This document shows positions 1 through 8,504 of a DNA stretch of 10,753 bases, piece after piece. Source of the stretch: Candidatus Rhabdochlamydia sp. Its GTDB lineage: Bacteria > Chlamydiota > Chlamydiia > Chlamydiales > Rhabdochlamydiaceae. The stretch lies in contig JASHWX010000092.1 of NCBI GenBank assembly GCA_030043815.1, positions 1 to 10,753 on the forward strand, written 5' to 3'. The translations under genes and the position numbers were made by a program. The stretch's first letter is position 1. The number at the start of each line of letters is the position of its first letter. Below the pieces are notes generated by a model that ran no database searches, was not told where the DNA came from, and worked only from the letters and a program-made list of their open reading frames with translations.

Positions 1-1
1 C

Positions 2-3000
2 GAAGACTTCCAGAAGATCACCGCTTTATCGGAGCCGCTCCTCTTTTTTGCTGTCAGTATGCGCGCTCTTAACCTTTTAAAAGCTCTTCTAGAAGCAGAT
101 CTGTCTTGCTCCCGGCGTTTGAACGGGATGGGCTTGCGCACCTACGTCCGTCAATTGCGGCCAAGGGCCAATACTCCCCAAGAACACGCTGTTTTAAGCG
201 CTATGGTCAAATGCATCGATGCTCATTTACCCCCCTCCGATGAGCGCACGCCTTTTCACGAGGCTGCCAAAGCAGGCGATATCAAAGCGTGCGAGCGCTG
301 GATCGCGCAAAAAGGAGACCTTCCTTACGACATTAATGGCTTGACGCCGCTCGATGAAGCGCTGATCCATGGGCATCTCGAGATCGCTGCACTCATTCAT
401 CGTGCTGTGCAGGATAAACAGCTGCAAGTAAAGCCCTTGCCTGCAAGCACAAGTTTGCTCACCCGTGCCCTCTCTCAAGGCAACCTCGCTTTAGCTAAGC
501 TCGCTTGGGATCATGACCTGTGCATCAACGATCGCGTCTTTGAAGCGCTCCATTTTATCGCAGGCCATGCCGATCTTGACGCATTCCAAAAGGCTCATCA
601 ATGGCTGTCAATGCAAACAGCTATATCGAATCAAGCGCTTTTTGCAGCAGTGCAAGCAAAAAATACAGCCGCCGCTCAATGGGCATTCCGAAGGAACCCG
701 GATATTTCAGACAATGCAAAAGTGGATGTTTTGCATGCGGCGATCCAAAATGATGATAGCCTGATGTTCAAGATGCTCGTGCGCGAAGGTTGTTATGTGA
801 AAGCAGAAAGTATGAATGAGTCCGAGGCCCTGCGCTACGCATTTAAGCAGGACGATCCTGAGTCGTGTTTAACGCTCTATCCCGACTTTCGATACAACAA
901 GAAGCACAAGGATTTGATGGGCGCATGGGATTTTTTCGAAACGATCCTCACAACCTCTCATCACCGCATTTTAAAAGCGGTCATCCATCAACAGACAAAA
1001 TTTTCTTTAAGCGATATCGAAGAGGCCCTGGAAGGGATGGTTGCGCATTGGGGATCGATCAGTTGCATTCCGCCTTTTTTGATCCGCTATCTGATCTACA
1101 GCGGCAAGTCCAAGGCTAAGTGGATTGCCAGCTCTCAAGAGGTCAAGGCGATTTACACAGCGTATGATTCCCGTCTTGGGAACCTGTTGCCTGTTTATCA
1201 TTTTTTCTACGAGATTTTTTATGAGGTCTTCGATGCCTATCAAAAAGAGCTCAAGCACGAAGAGAAGGTCATTGAAAAGCTGTTCCACATTTTTCAAACA
1301 GTCCAATCCAAAAGCCAGGTCGCCTTTTATTTTAACGCGCTGCAGCGCGGCTGTTCTTTAGGGGATTTGAAAGCGGCGCTCACGATCGTGCAGGAAAGAG
1401 AGAGGTGTGGAATGCCCTCATCCACACAATTTAAGCAATTTTCCAAGGAGAAGAAGCTCCAATGGCTGACCTATTTTTCCTTGTCGGGTTATCGCGGGGG
1501 ATATGATCATTGCTGGCAGGCGATCAAAGAAGAGGCCGATCGGGAGATCATCTGCATGGCGCTCAAAGGGATCGAAAAAATGGGAACGACCCTCCCGCTA
1601 AAAAAAGCCAAAAGCCACTTGTCCCACTTTTTTGACGATCCTCATGAAGGCGTTGCCTGCCAGGCCATCAAGACGCTGTGCGCCATTGTTCAGGATCCAG
1701 ATTGCGCCTATACGAAGCAGGTCCTGCTGCAAGCATTGAAAAAAGAGACTAATTCGATCTCTACCAAGATCGCGCTCATCTCTTTAGCAGGATTGCTCCA
1801 TTTAGGCTCTCAATGCGAACTCATGAAAGTGATCATCGCTTACTCCTATCATAAAGACCTTAGGGTGAGGGTCCAATCAGCGCTGACGCTTTCCCGCACG
1901 CAAGTTAAAGAAGCGCTTCTAAGGGCAGTGGAGATTGTCAAAAGCCATGACTGGGATGATCGGGACGTCTATTTTGGAGACGACCGGAAAGCAGTTCAAG
2001 GAGAATGGAACATTTTTATCGAACGTCCTCAGTTTCAAGACAGCCGCAGCGCGATCCTCACACGCATCCTCGATATTCTAGCTGAAAAGCACATGGCGAG
2101 AATTGATCTGTCATTTGACGATCACCCTGAATTTGAAAAGTACCGCTTGACAAACATTCCCCCGCACTGCCGCTACGTGCACATTCCGATCTATTTTCCC
2201 ACGAAGGGCGGCGCCTGTCTGATGCGCGGCCTCCGCGCAAGAAAGGGAGAAACTCTCTTCTACGAATCGATCCGCGATCTCATTCGCCAAGGATGCGGGA
2301 AAGCCGACCTGATCGGCTATGACGAGAGATTTGATTGCGGCTCCTGGGCGAAGATGGGAACGATGTTCGCTTCTCATGATGCCAAGACAGCTCAGAGTTA
2401 TTTTGATGGAAATCAAGGCTGTCTGATCATGATCGATCCCGCTTACTACAATGCGCAGTACCGCAAAGGGTTTGCGAGGCTCGAGTACGAAGGGTCGCTG
2501 AACAACGTCTTTTACAACGGCATCCCTAAGCATGCCATCAAGAGGATCTATCTCTCCCCTGAGCTCAAAGAGGATTTCCGCCTGCTCAATAAAGACAAGC
2601 ACATCGATGAGCGGTTTAAGGCCAAACTGACGAGCCCCGCGTTCAAAGATTGCTCGATTGAAGAATTATGCCAGTTTAGGCAGTTTTTACATGAAAAAAA
2701 CTTCTACGATCTATTCCGATTCTTAGAGCCGGGTCAGCATGTCAATGAATTGATTGAGAAGGATGGGTTTAATGCGATCACGGAAAAAGATGTGGAGAAC
2801 GAGACTTTGCGCGCTGCGATGGCGCGCCGTATCGTAGCAGATGAATATGGCCCCGGCTTTTTCTTAAGCCAAGACGAAATGCTCTCCGACTTAAACGATG
2901 CCGACTTTGCCAAGTGCGCCCCCAAAGTGATCGAGCTTTTGCATCTCGATAAACTCCTGCAAAAAACTTCCGTCTATGACATCACTCTCGAGACAATCCT

Positions 3001-3379
3001 CGGCCTGCACACCCCTTCTATCGAACTCCCCAAAGCTAGCCGCATTTTGCGCCTCGCAGCGCTGTATCACTATGTTGGACATTTGCCCCACGATGGAGAA
3101 AAACAGGGCAAGACCATAGAGAGGTCAGCCCGGATGGCTGCGGCAGAAATGCAAAGGCATATGAAGCTGCAGGGAATCACCTCCGTCGAGGCGGCTCTAG
3201 TTTCTACGCTCATCCGCCATCATAAGCTCTTTAAGCCCTACCTCAACGATTCTTGTTCATTGCAGCAATTTGAGCAGAAGATCGATCAAGCTTATCAAGA
3301 AGTGTCTGGACAGTTGACAAGAGAAGACTTTTGCAAGCTGCTCTGGGCGCTCTTTTTAGCGCGGGCCCACACGATGAAA
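2..3379 (+). repeat. Tandem duplication, left copy
   Basis: This segment encodes a protein collinear with that of 4998-8360, with small indels. The match ends at the shared residues HTMK (codons ending at 3379 and 8360). The left limit of this copy lies outside the window. The best-conserved stretch is 47 of 49 residues identical, around the EYE motif (NQGCLI to KRIYLS). Gene duplication followed by divergence is the simple reading. Confidence 0.9.
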
Positions 3380-3409
3380 CACAATCTCATCAAAGAGCCC
3401 CATGATTGA
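2..3409 (+). CDS. Giant ankyrin/HEAT-repeat protein with ART-like and HD-like C-terminal domains (5'-partial)
   Basis: The reading frame is open to the left window edge. The codons before the first ATG (59) are all sense, and the protein there already aligns with the interior of the downstream paralogue (LLFFAV.../LLKALLEADL against LLFEAI.../LQALLDADL). The ATG at 59 is therefore probably internal and the true start lies upstream of the window. Visible from the ATG at 59: ankyrin-like repeats at about residues 61-155 (DERTPFHEAAKAGD, GLTPLDEALIHGHLEIAALI, LLTRALSQGNLALAKLAW); a long helical region; HEAT-like repeats at about 460-630; then IPIYFPT...LMRGL (Arg723), GTMFASHD (Ser772) and LEYEG (Glu809, Glu811), which fit an R-S-ExE ADP-ribosyltransferase layout. 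The C-terminus (about 960-1095) resembles an HD-domain helix bundle but has HY (1004-1005) in place of HD. No signal peptide or membrane segment is seen in the visible part. Probably a cytosolic or secreted effector; the function is inferred, not shown. Confidence 0.9.
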   Translation, partial: EDFQKITALSEPLLFFAVSMRALNLLKALLEADLSCSRRLNGMGLRTYVRQLRPRANTPQEHAVLSAMVKCIDAHLPPSDERTPFHEAAKAGDIKACERWIAQKGDLPYDINGLTPLDEALIHGHLEIAALIHRAVQDKQLQVKPLPASTSLLTRALSQGNLALAKLAWDHDLCINDRVFEALHFIAGHADLDAFQKAHQWLSMQTAISNQALFAAVQAKNTAAAQWAFRRNPDISDNAKVDVLHAAIQNDDSLMFKMLVREGCYVKAESMNESEALRYAFKQDDPESCLTLYPDFRYNKKHKDLMGAWDFFETILTTSHHRILKAVIHQQTKFSLSDIEEALEGMVAHWGSISCIPPFLIRYLIYSGKSKAKWIASSQEVKAIYTAYDSRLGNLLPVYHFFYEIFYEVFDAYQKELKHEEKVIEKLFHIFQTVQSKSQVAFYFNALQRGCSLGDLKAALTIVQERERCGMPSSTQFKQFSKEKKLQWLTYFSLSGYRGGYDHCWQAIKEEADREIICMALKGIEKMGTTLPLKKAKSHLSHFFDDPHEGVACQAIKTLCAIVQDPDCAYTKQVLLQALKKETNSISTKIALISLAGLLHLGSQCELMKVIIAYSYHKDLRVRVQSALTLSRTQVKEALLRAVEIVKSHDWDDRDVYFGDDRKAVQGEWNIFIERPQFQDSRSAILTRILDILAEKHMARIDLSFDDHPEFEKYRLTNIPPHCRYVHIPIYFPTKGGACLMRGLRARKGETLFYESIRDLIRQGCGKADLIGYDERFDCGSWAKMGTMFASHDAKTAQSYFDGNQGCLIMIDPAYYNAQYRKGFARLEYEGSLNNVFYNGIPKHAIKRIYLSPELKEDFRLLNKDKHIDERFKAKLTSPAFKDCSIEELCQFRQFLHEKNFYDLFRFLEPGQHVNELIEKDGFNAITEKDVENETLRAAMARRIVADEYGPGFFLSQDEMLSDLNDADFAKCAPKVIELLHLDKLLQKTSVYDITLETILGLHTPSIELPKASRILRLAALYHYVGHLPHDGEKQGKTIERSARMAAAEMQRHMKLQGITSVEAALVSTLIRHHKLFKPYLNDSCSLQQFEQKIDQAYQEVSGQLTREDFCKLLWALFLARAHTMKHNLIKEPHD

Positions 3410-6400
3410 CGCACGCGCTGTCTCTTTAGGCCCAGATGTCTATTTGCTCCGTTGTTCTCAATCCTGGCAAATGCTCAAAAAGTCTGGCAATCGCTATGAA
3501 GCCTATCCATTAAAAAATGCTGACAAGTTAGAGCTTTCTCAAGCAACTGCGTGCGCGCGGATTTTCCTCTCCCATATTTTGGAGGGGAAGAAGGCGATCT
3601 CTTTTTCCGATTTGTCCGGAAAAGAGCTGAAGGTGTTGTCTAAGGCGGGCCTCTCTCTTCCGATTGTCTTTGAAGGATCCAGGACGCGGACCCTCGATGA
3701 AATGCGCAGCATGATCAAAGGTCTGAAAGTTTCATTGATCGCTATCTCGGAAATCGATCAAGCTCTATTCGGACAGGCCCTGGCAGAGTGCGCGGAGTCC
3801 GAGCCTGTTGTCTTTGATGCCTTTGTGTTTAAAGCTTTATTGGACTCTCGGTCCATTTCATCTCCGCTGCTCAGGATCATTTTTCAAATCAGCCGCGACC
3901 GTCCTATCGCCGGTCAAGCAGCCCTGCATCAATTGATCGACATGTCCTTAAAGGAGTATGTACTCAACCGGGACCATTATCTCACTTCGCGCAATCTTTA
4001 CATCTTGGCGATGATCTACTCGGGATTTAATCCCCAATTGATCAACCTCTTTAAGCAGGAAAAGTTTTCCACGAAAGAAGAGTGGCATGATATGACTCCC
4101 GGTCAGTTTGCCGCTTGGGTGGGCGCAGATATTTCCATCCTCGACGCTTTGAATGAAGATCCGCTGCAAGCCATTCGATCAGTCTGCCAGGACTTTAACT
4201 TTGATCTCTTGACCCCCCTGGCCTCAGAATTATATACGTATCATGCAGAAGCAAAATATGAGGACATGCATGATTTCATTCAGCGCTTTTGTGCGGCGCG
4301 GCGAGACCCTGTCAAACTCCTCGAAGCCCTGCTCGCGCGCTCATTAGAGCTCGATCCTCTTTCTCGCTTTCCACACCTCATCACCACGCTTACTGCATCG
4401 ACGCTGCTCACAAGCGCAGAGAAGATCGCCATGATCGAGAAGCTTCTCGATCGCCATGAAGGGGATGATCAGGAGCTTTTTTTCAATTTTATTCACGCTT
4501 GCGATACAAGCATCGTCAACCCTTTCCGCTACAATATCCAATCACCTCTTCCCCTCAAGCGCTCTCCTCTTGAATGGGCTGTCATTCGGAAAGCGGATGA
4601 ATTTTTATTGGACTATTTAGTGCAATTAGGGGCATCGGTCCATACCACTATCTTGCACACCGCTGTCTTATATGATCATCCGGCGGCAATTGCCCTGCTC
4701 CATGAGCTTGGCGCAGATCCATCGCGTAAAAATCATGAAGGAAAAACACCGTTCGATCTGATTGCTGGAAGCTGCTTTTCTTCTGAATCATTGAGAATCA
4801 TGCTCGATCGCGATTTTCCTCTGTCGAACGATCCTGTGACATTGGATAAGATCTTCGAATGGGCCATCCGTTTCAATAAAGAAGATGCTGTGCGTCTTTG
4901 TCAAAAACATCCTATTACCTCGTGCATCAGCAAAGCGCTTGATTGTATGCCCTACTCTTCCCTCGATTGGCTCGAACCCTTTGTAAAAATAGCAAGAGAA
5001 GATCTCGATCAATCTCTTCTCTTTGAAGCCATAAGGCAGTGTTCGCCGATCTTTTTACAAGCCCTTCTAGACGCCGATCTGCCATGCACCCGGCGGGAAC
5101 AAGGAATGGGCTTGCGCACCTATGCCCGTCATTTGCGTCAAAGGGCCAAGACTCCTGAAGAACAGACTTTTCATATCGCCATGGTCCAGCTCATCGATGC
5201 CCATTTTTTAAGAAAGGGGATTCCGCTCTCCGATGAGCGCACCCCCTTTCACGATGCCGCCAAGGCAGGCGACCGCGAGGCGTGCGAGCGCTGGATCATG
5301 ATGCTGCAAACAGGGTATCTTCCCTATGACATTCACGGCTCGACCCCGCTCGACGAGGCGCTGATCCATGGACACCCCGAGATCGCTTCGCTGATCTTCA
5401 ATGCAGTGCGGAATCAACAGTTGGGGGTGGCCGATATTTCCAAAGAAGAGGGGACTTTGCTCGCTCGCGCACTGGCTAAAGGCAATTTTGATTTAGCTAA
5501 GCTCAGCTGGGACCACGACTTAAGAAACTCAGCTTACGAGCGCCTTTTCGAGGCGTTCCATTTCATCGCGCGCCATGCTGATCTTCCCGCATTCCAACGC
5601 GCCTCTGAGTGGCTTGGTATCGGTGACGCGGCTTTGCACGCAGCTGTCGAAGGGAGAAATGCAGACGCTGCCGAGTGGGTCCTACGAAAAGATATCCATC
5701 TATCAGACTTTGTCAAAGAGGCGGCCATCCGCTCGGCGATCAAAAATCGAGATAGCGTGATGTTCAAGATGCTCGTGCGCCGCGGGTGCTATCTAGCAGG
5801 GGCTTGGCGCTATGCATTGGAGTTGGATGATCCTGAGACTTGCTTGACGCTCTGCGGCGACGAGATCAAGAAGATGCGGAGATGGGATTTCTTTGATCAA
5901 GCCCTTAAGGCCCCGGAACACAAGGTTTTAAAAGCTGTCATCCGGCAAGAGACAGGATTTTCCGCTCAGGATATGGAAGAGATCCTTCAAGCGATGGAGG
6001 AGCATTGGGGAGAAATCCATTTAATTCCTCCGGTTTTATTTTATTTTTTGATCCATAGCGGTAAATCCAAATCTCAATGGATCTCTAGCTCTAAAGAGAT
6101 GTTGGCTGTTTACACAGCCTTTGCCTCGAGCCTTGTGCATCTGATGCCAATTAATGAATTTTTGAATGAGCTTTTTGTTGAAGTGTTTGATGTTTTTCAA
6201 AATCCGCTCAAAAACGAAGACTGCGCCATTGAAAAGGTCTTCCAGATTTTCCAAACAGTCCAATCCAAGAGTCAGCTTGCCCTGTTTTTTAACGCTCTTC
6301 AGCGCGGCTGCTGTTTAGAGGAATTGAAAGCAGCACTCATGACCGCTCAGGAAAAAGAGAAGACAGGAATCCCTCCAATCAAACAGCTTTCTAAAGAAAA

Positions 6401-8504
6401 AAAGCTCCAATGGCTGACCTATTTTTCCGTGTCGGGCGATCGGGCAGGATTTAAACATTGCTACCTGGCGATGGCAGAAGAGAGCGATCGCGAGATCGTC
6501 TGCACGGCGCTCAAAGGGATCGAAAAGATAGGGATGACCCTTCCGCTAAAAAAAGCCATCGGCAAACTGTCCTGCTTTTTTGACGACCCTCATGAAGCTG
6601 TTGCCGTGCAGGCCATCAAGACATTTTGCGCCGTCGTTCAAGATCCCGATTGCGGCTATACGAAACAAGTCCTGCTGAAAGCGCTAAAAAAAGAGGCCTA
6701 TTCCCTCCCAACGAAGATCGCACTCATCTCTTTGGTCGGCTTGCTCAACATCGACCCCCATTGCGGGCTTGCCCAAGCTGTCATCGCTTGCTCTCATCAT
6801 GAAGACAGGAGAGTGAGAATCCAATCAGCGCTGACGCTTTCCCGCATGAGCGATGAAGCCGCACTGATCAGGGCAGTAGAGATTGTCAAAAGCCATGACT
6901 GGGATCATCAGGATGCTCATTTCGGCGAGGAGCGAAAGGTTTTTCCAGAAGGGAAATGGGATGCGTTCATCTCCCGCCCCGAATTCCAGGACAGCCGCAG
7001 CGCCATGCTTGCGCGCATCCTCGACCAATTGGCCGAGGTCCGCAAGAAGGACATTGAGTCCGAGGTCGCCAAGATCATGCAGTTTCGTCCCAATCTCGAA
7101 AAGTATCAATTGAGCAATATCCCGCACGGTTGCCGCTATGTCTTTATTCCGATTTATTTCCCAACAACTCCAGGCTCTTATTTAATGCGCGGGCTTAAGG
7201 CTCGAAAAGGAGAGGATTTATTCTACGAATCCATCCGCGATCTCATCCGGCAAGGATGCGGGAAATCTGATCTGACCCGTTATGAATCTCGATTTGATTT
7301 TGCCTCATGGTCGAAGATCGGGACAATGTTCGCGACCCATGATCCCAAGGCAGCACAGCACTATTTCGAAGGAAACCAAGGCTGCTTGATCCTGATCGAT
7401 CCCGCTTACTACAACGCCCAGTACCGCAAAGGGTTCGCCAGGCTCGAGTACGAAGGGTCCCTGAACAACGTCTTTTATAACGGCATTCCGAAGAAAGCGA
7501 TCAAGAGGATCTATCTCTCCCATGAATTTAAACAGGACTTCCGCAGGCTCAATAGCGATAAACACATCGATGAGCGCTTCCAGTCAAAGCTGACAAGCAG
7601 GGCATTCAAAGACTGCTGCATTGAAGAACTCTGCCAATTTAGGCAGTTTTTGCATGAAAAAAACTTCTACGATCTATTCCGATTCTTAGAGCCGCATGAA
7701 AATATCCATGATTTGATGGCAAAAGATGGCATAAAAGAGATCACGCGCGATGCAGTGGAGCGCGAAACCATGCGCGCCGCTGTCGCTCGAGAAGTCATCG
7801 CTGCGAGATACGGCGCCGACTTGTTCTTAAGCCAAGATGAAATGCTCTCCGAGCTCAAAGATGCCGACTTTGCCAAGTGCACTCCCAAAACAATCGAGCT
7901 TTTGCACCTCGATAAGCTTCTACAAAAGACCTCCGTCCATGATATCACTCTCGAGACAATTCAAGGAGAAAAGGGAGGCTTCGGCCTGTACACTCCTTCG
8001 ATCAAATTGCCCAAAGCCCGCCGCCTTTTGCGCCTCGCAGCCCTCTACCACTACATCGGATATCTGCAAGCTGACGGCGAGAAACAAGGGAAGCTCATCG
8101 AAAGGTCCGCGCAGATGGCCGCCGCAGAAATGAAAAAGCACATGAAGCTGCAGGGAATCACCCCCACAGAGGCAGCCCTCGTCTCCACGCTCATCCGCCA
8201 TCATAAACTCTATAAGTACTACCTCAATGAATCCCTCGCATTCGAACAATTTGAAGAGAGGCTCGATCAAGCTTACCAAGAAGTTTCAGGCCAGTTGACG
8301 AAAGACGACTTCTGCAAGCTGCTCTGGGCCCTCTTTTTGTCGCGGATGCACACAATGAAGAAAATCCCATGCAAAGCAAGCTCGAAAGAGCTGCTTTCCC
8401 GCCTCGCCAAAGTCGAAGTGCTCTTTCCCGTAGAGAAAAGCCCCGTGCCTTGGCTGCTGTTCAAAGTCGTATCCGTTTCAGGCAAATCTGAGATTAATTC
8501 CTAA
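3402..8504 (+). CDS. Giant ankyrin/HEAT-repeat protein with ART-like and HD-like domains (1,700 aa, complete paralogue)
   Basis: This is a complete paralogue of the gene just upstream. Its start ATG overlaps the upstream stop (ATGATTGA, 8 nt), so translation is probably coupled; only a weak AAAGAG precedes it. Residues 1 to about 532 have no counterpart inside the window and include ankyrin-like units near 383-460 (SPLEWAVIRKAD, TILHTAVLYDHPAAIALLHE). From about residue 533 it aligns with the upstream protein: ankyrin-like repeats about 611-706, helical region, HEAT-like repeats about 997-1167, and an ART-like block with Arg1263 (LMRGL), Thr1312 (GTMFATHD) and Glu1349-x-Glu1351 (LEYEG). The HD-like domain has His1513 (VHDITLET), His1550-Tyr1551 (ALYHYIG) and His1600-His1601 (TLIRHH). 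The last 47 residues are unlike the upstream protein, and the gene end overlaps the opposite-strand antitoxin gene. No signal peptide is seen. A type III or IV secreted effector is a reasonable guess from architecture; enzymatic activity is unproven, and the ART and HD assignments are by-eye inference. Confidence 0.93.
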   Translation: MIDARAVSLGPDVYLLRCSQSWQMLKKSGNRYEAYPLKNADKLELSQATACARIFLSHILEGKKAISFSDLSGKELKVLSKAGLSLPIVFEGSRTRTLDEMRSMIKGLKVSLIAISEIDQALFGQALAECAESEPVVFDAFVFKALLDSRSISSPLLRIIFQISRDRPIAGQAALHQLIDMSLKEYVLNRDHYLTSRNLYILAMIYSGFNPQLINLFKQEKFSTKEEWHDMTPGQFAAWVGADISILDALNEDPLQAIRSVCQDFNFDLLTPLASELYTYHAEAKYEDMHDFIQRFCAARRDPVKLLEALLARSLELDPLSRFPHLITTLTASTLLTSAEKIAMIEKLLDRHEGDDQELFFNFIHACDTSIVNPFRYNIQSPLPLKRSPLEWAVIRKADEFLLDYLVQLGASVHTTILHTAVLYDHPAAIALLHELGADPSRKNHEGKTPFDLIAGSCFSSESLRIMLDRDFPLSNDPVTLDKIFEWAIRFNKEDAVRLCQKHPITSCISKALDCMPYSSLDWLEPFVKIAREDLDQSLLFEAIRQCSPIFLQALLDADLPCTRREQGMGLRTYARHLRQRAKTPEEQTFHIAMVQLIDAHFLRKGIPLSDERTPFHDAAKAGDREACERWIMMLQTGYLPYDIHGSTPLDEALIHGHPEIASLIFNAVRNQQLGVADISKEEGTLLARALAKGNFDLAKLSWDHDLRNSAYERLFEAFHFIARHADLPAFQRASEWLGIGDAALHAAVEGRNADAAEWVLRKDIHLSDFVKEAAIRSAIKNRDSVMFKMLVRRGCYLAGAWRYALELDDPETCLTLCGDEIKKMRRWDFFDQALKAPEHKVLKAVIRQETGFSAQDMEEILQAMEEHWGEIHLIPPVLFYFLIHSGKSKSQWISSSKEMLAVYTAFASSLVHLMPINEFLNELFVEVFDVFQNPLKNEDCAIEKVFQIFQTVQSKSQLALFFNALQRGCCLEELKAALMTAQEKEKTGIPPIKQLSKEKKLQWLTYFSVSGDRAGFKHCYLAMAEESDREIVCTALKGIEKIGMTLPLKKAIGKLSCFFDDPHEAVAVQAIKTFCAVVQDPDCGYTKQVLLKALKKEAYSLPTKIALISLVGLLNIDPHCGLAQAVIACSHHEDRRVRIQSALTLSRMSDEAALIRAVEIVKSHDWDHQDAHFGEERKVFPEGKWDAFISRPEFQDSRSAMLARILDQLAEVRKKDIESEVAKIMQFRPNLEKYQLSNIPHGCRYVFIPIYFPTTPGSYLMRGLKARKGEDLFYESIRDLIRQGCGKSDLTRYESRFDFASWSKIGTMFATHDPKAAQHYFEGNQGCLILIDPAYYNAQYRKGFARLEYEGSLNNVFYNGIPKKAIKRIYLSHEFKQDFRRLNSDKHIDERFQSKLTSRAFKDCCIEELCQFRQFLHEKNFYDLFRFLEPHENIHDLMAKDGIKEITRDAVERETMRAAVAREVIAARYGADLFLSQDEMLSELKDADFAKCTPKTIELLHLDKLLQKTSVHDITLETIQGEKGGFGLYTPSIKLPKARRLLRLAALYHYIGYLQADGEKQGKLIERSAQMAAAEMKKHMKLQGITPTEAALVSTLIRHHKLYKYYLNESLAFEQFEERLDQAYQEVSGQLTKDDFCKLLWALFLSRMHTMKKIPCKASSKELLSRLAKVEVLFPVEKSPVPWLLFKVVSVSGKSEINS
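4998..8360 (+). repeat. Tandem duplication, right copy
   Basis: This is the right partner of the duplication, aligning with the left copy from EDLDQS/EDFQKI through HTMK. It differs by short indels, for example an insertion at QGEKGGFG just after the VHDITLET motif and extra residues after AHFLRKG near 5205-5225. After HTMK the two coding sequences part company. Confidence 0.9.

Noticed and set aside
2111..2602. Open frame on the minus strand (163 aa) inside the first giant gene
   Set aside because: It lies antisense to the most conserved coding block; a matching antisense frame at 7305-7565 in the second copy follows simply from the conserved sense codons.
3362..3410. Possible single-base indel ending the first giant gene early (AATCTCAT-CAAAG against AATCCCATGCAAAG in the second copy)
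   Set aside because: The similarity after HTMK is too short to separate a frameshift from chance, and nothing beyond it resembles the tail of the second gene.
7920..8279. Open frame on the minus strand (119 aa) inside the second giant gene
   Set aside because: It is fully covered by a well-conserved sense gene, has no start context, and its protein has no recognisable features.
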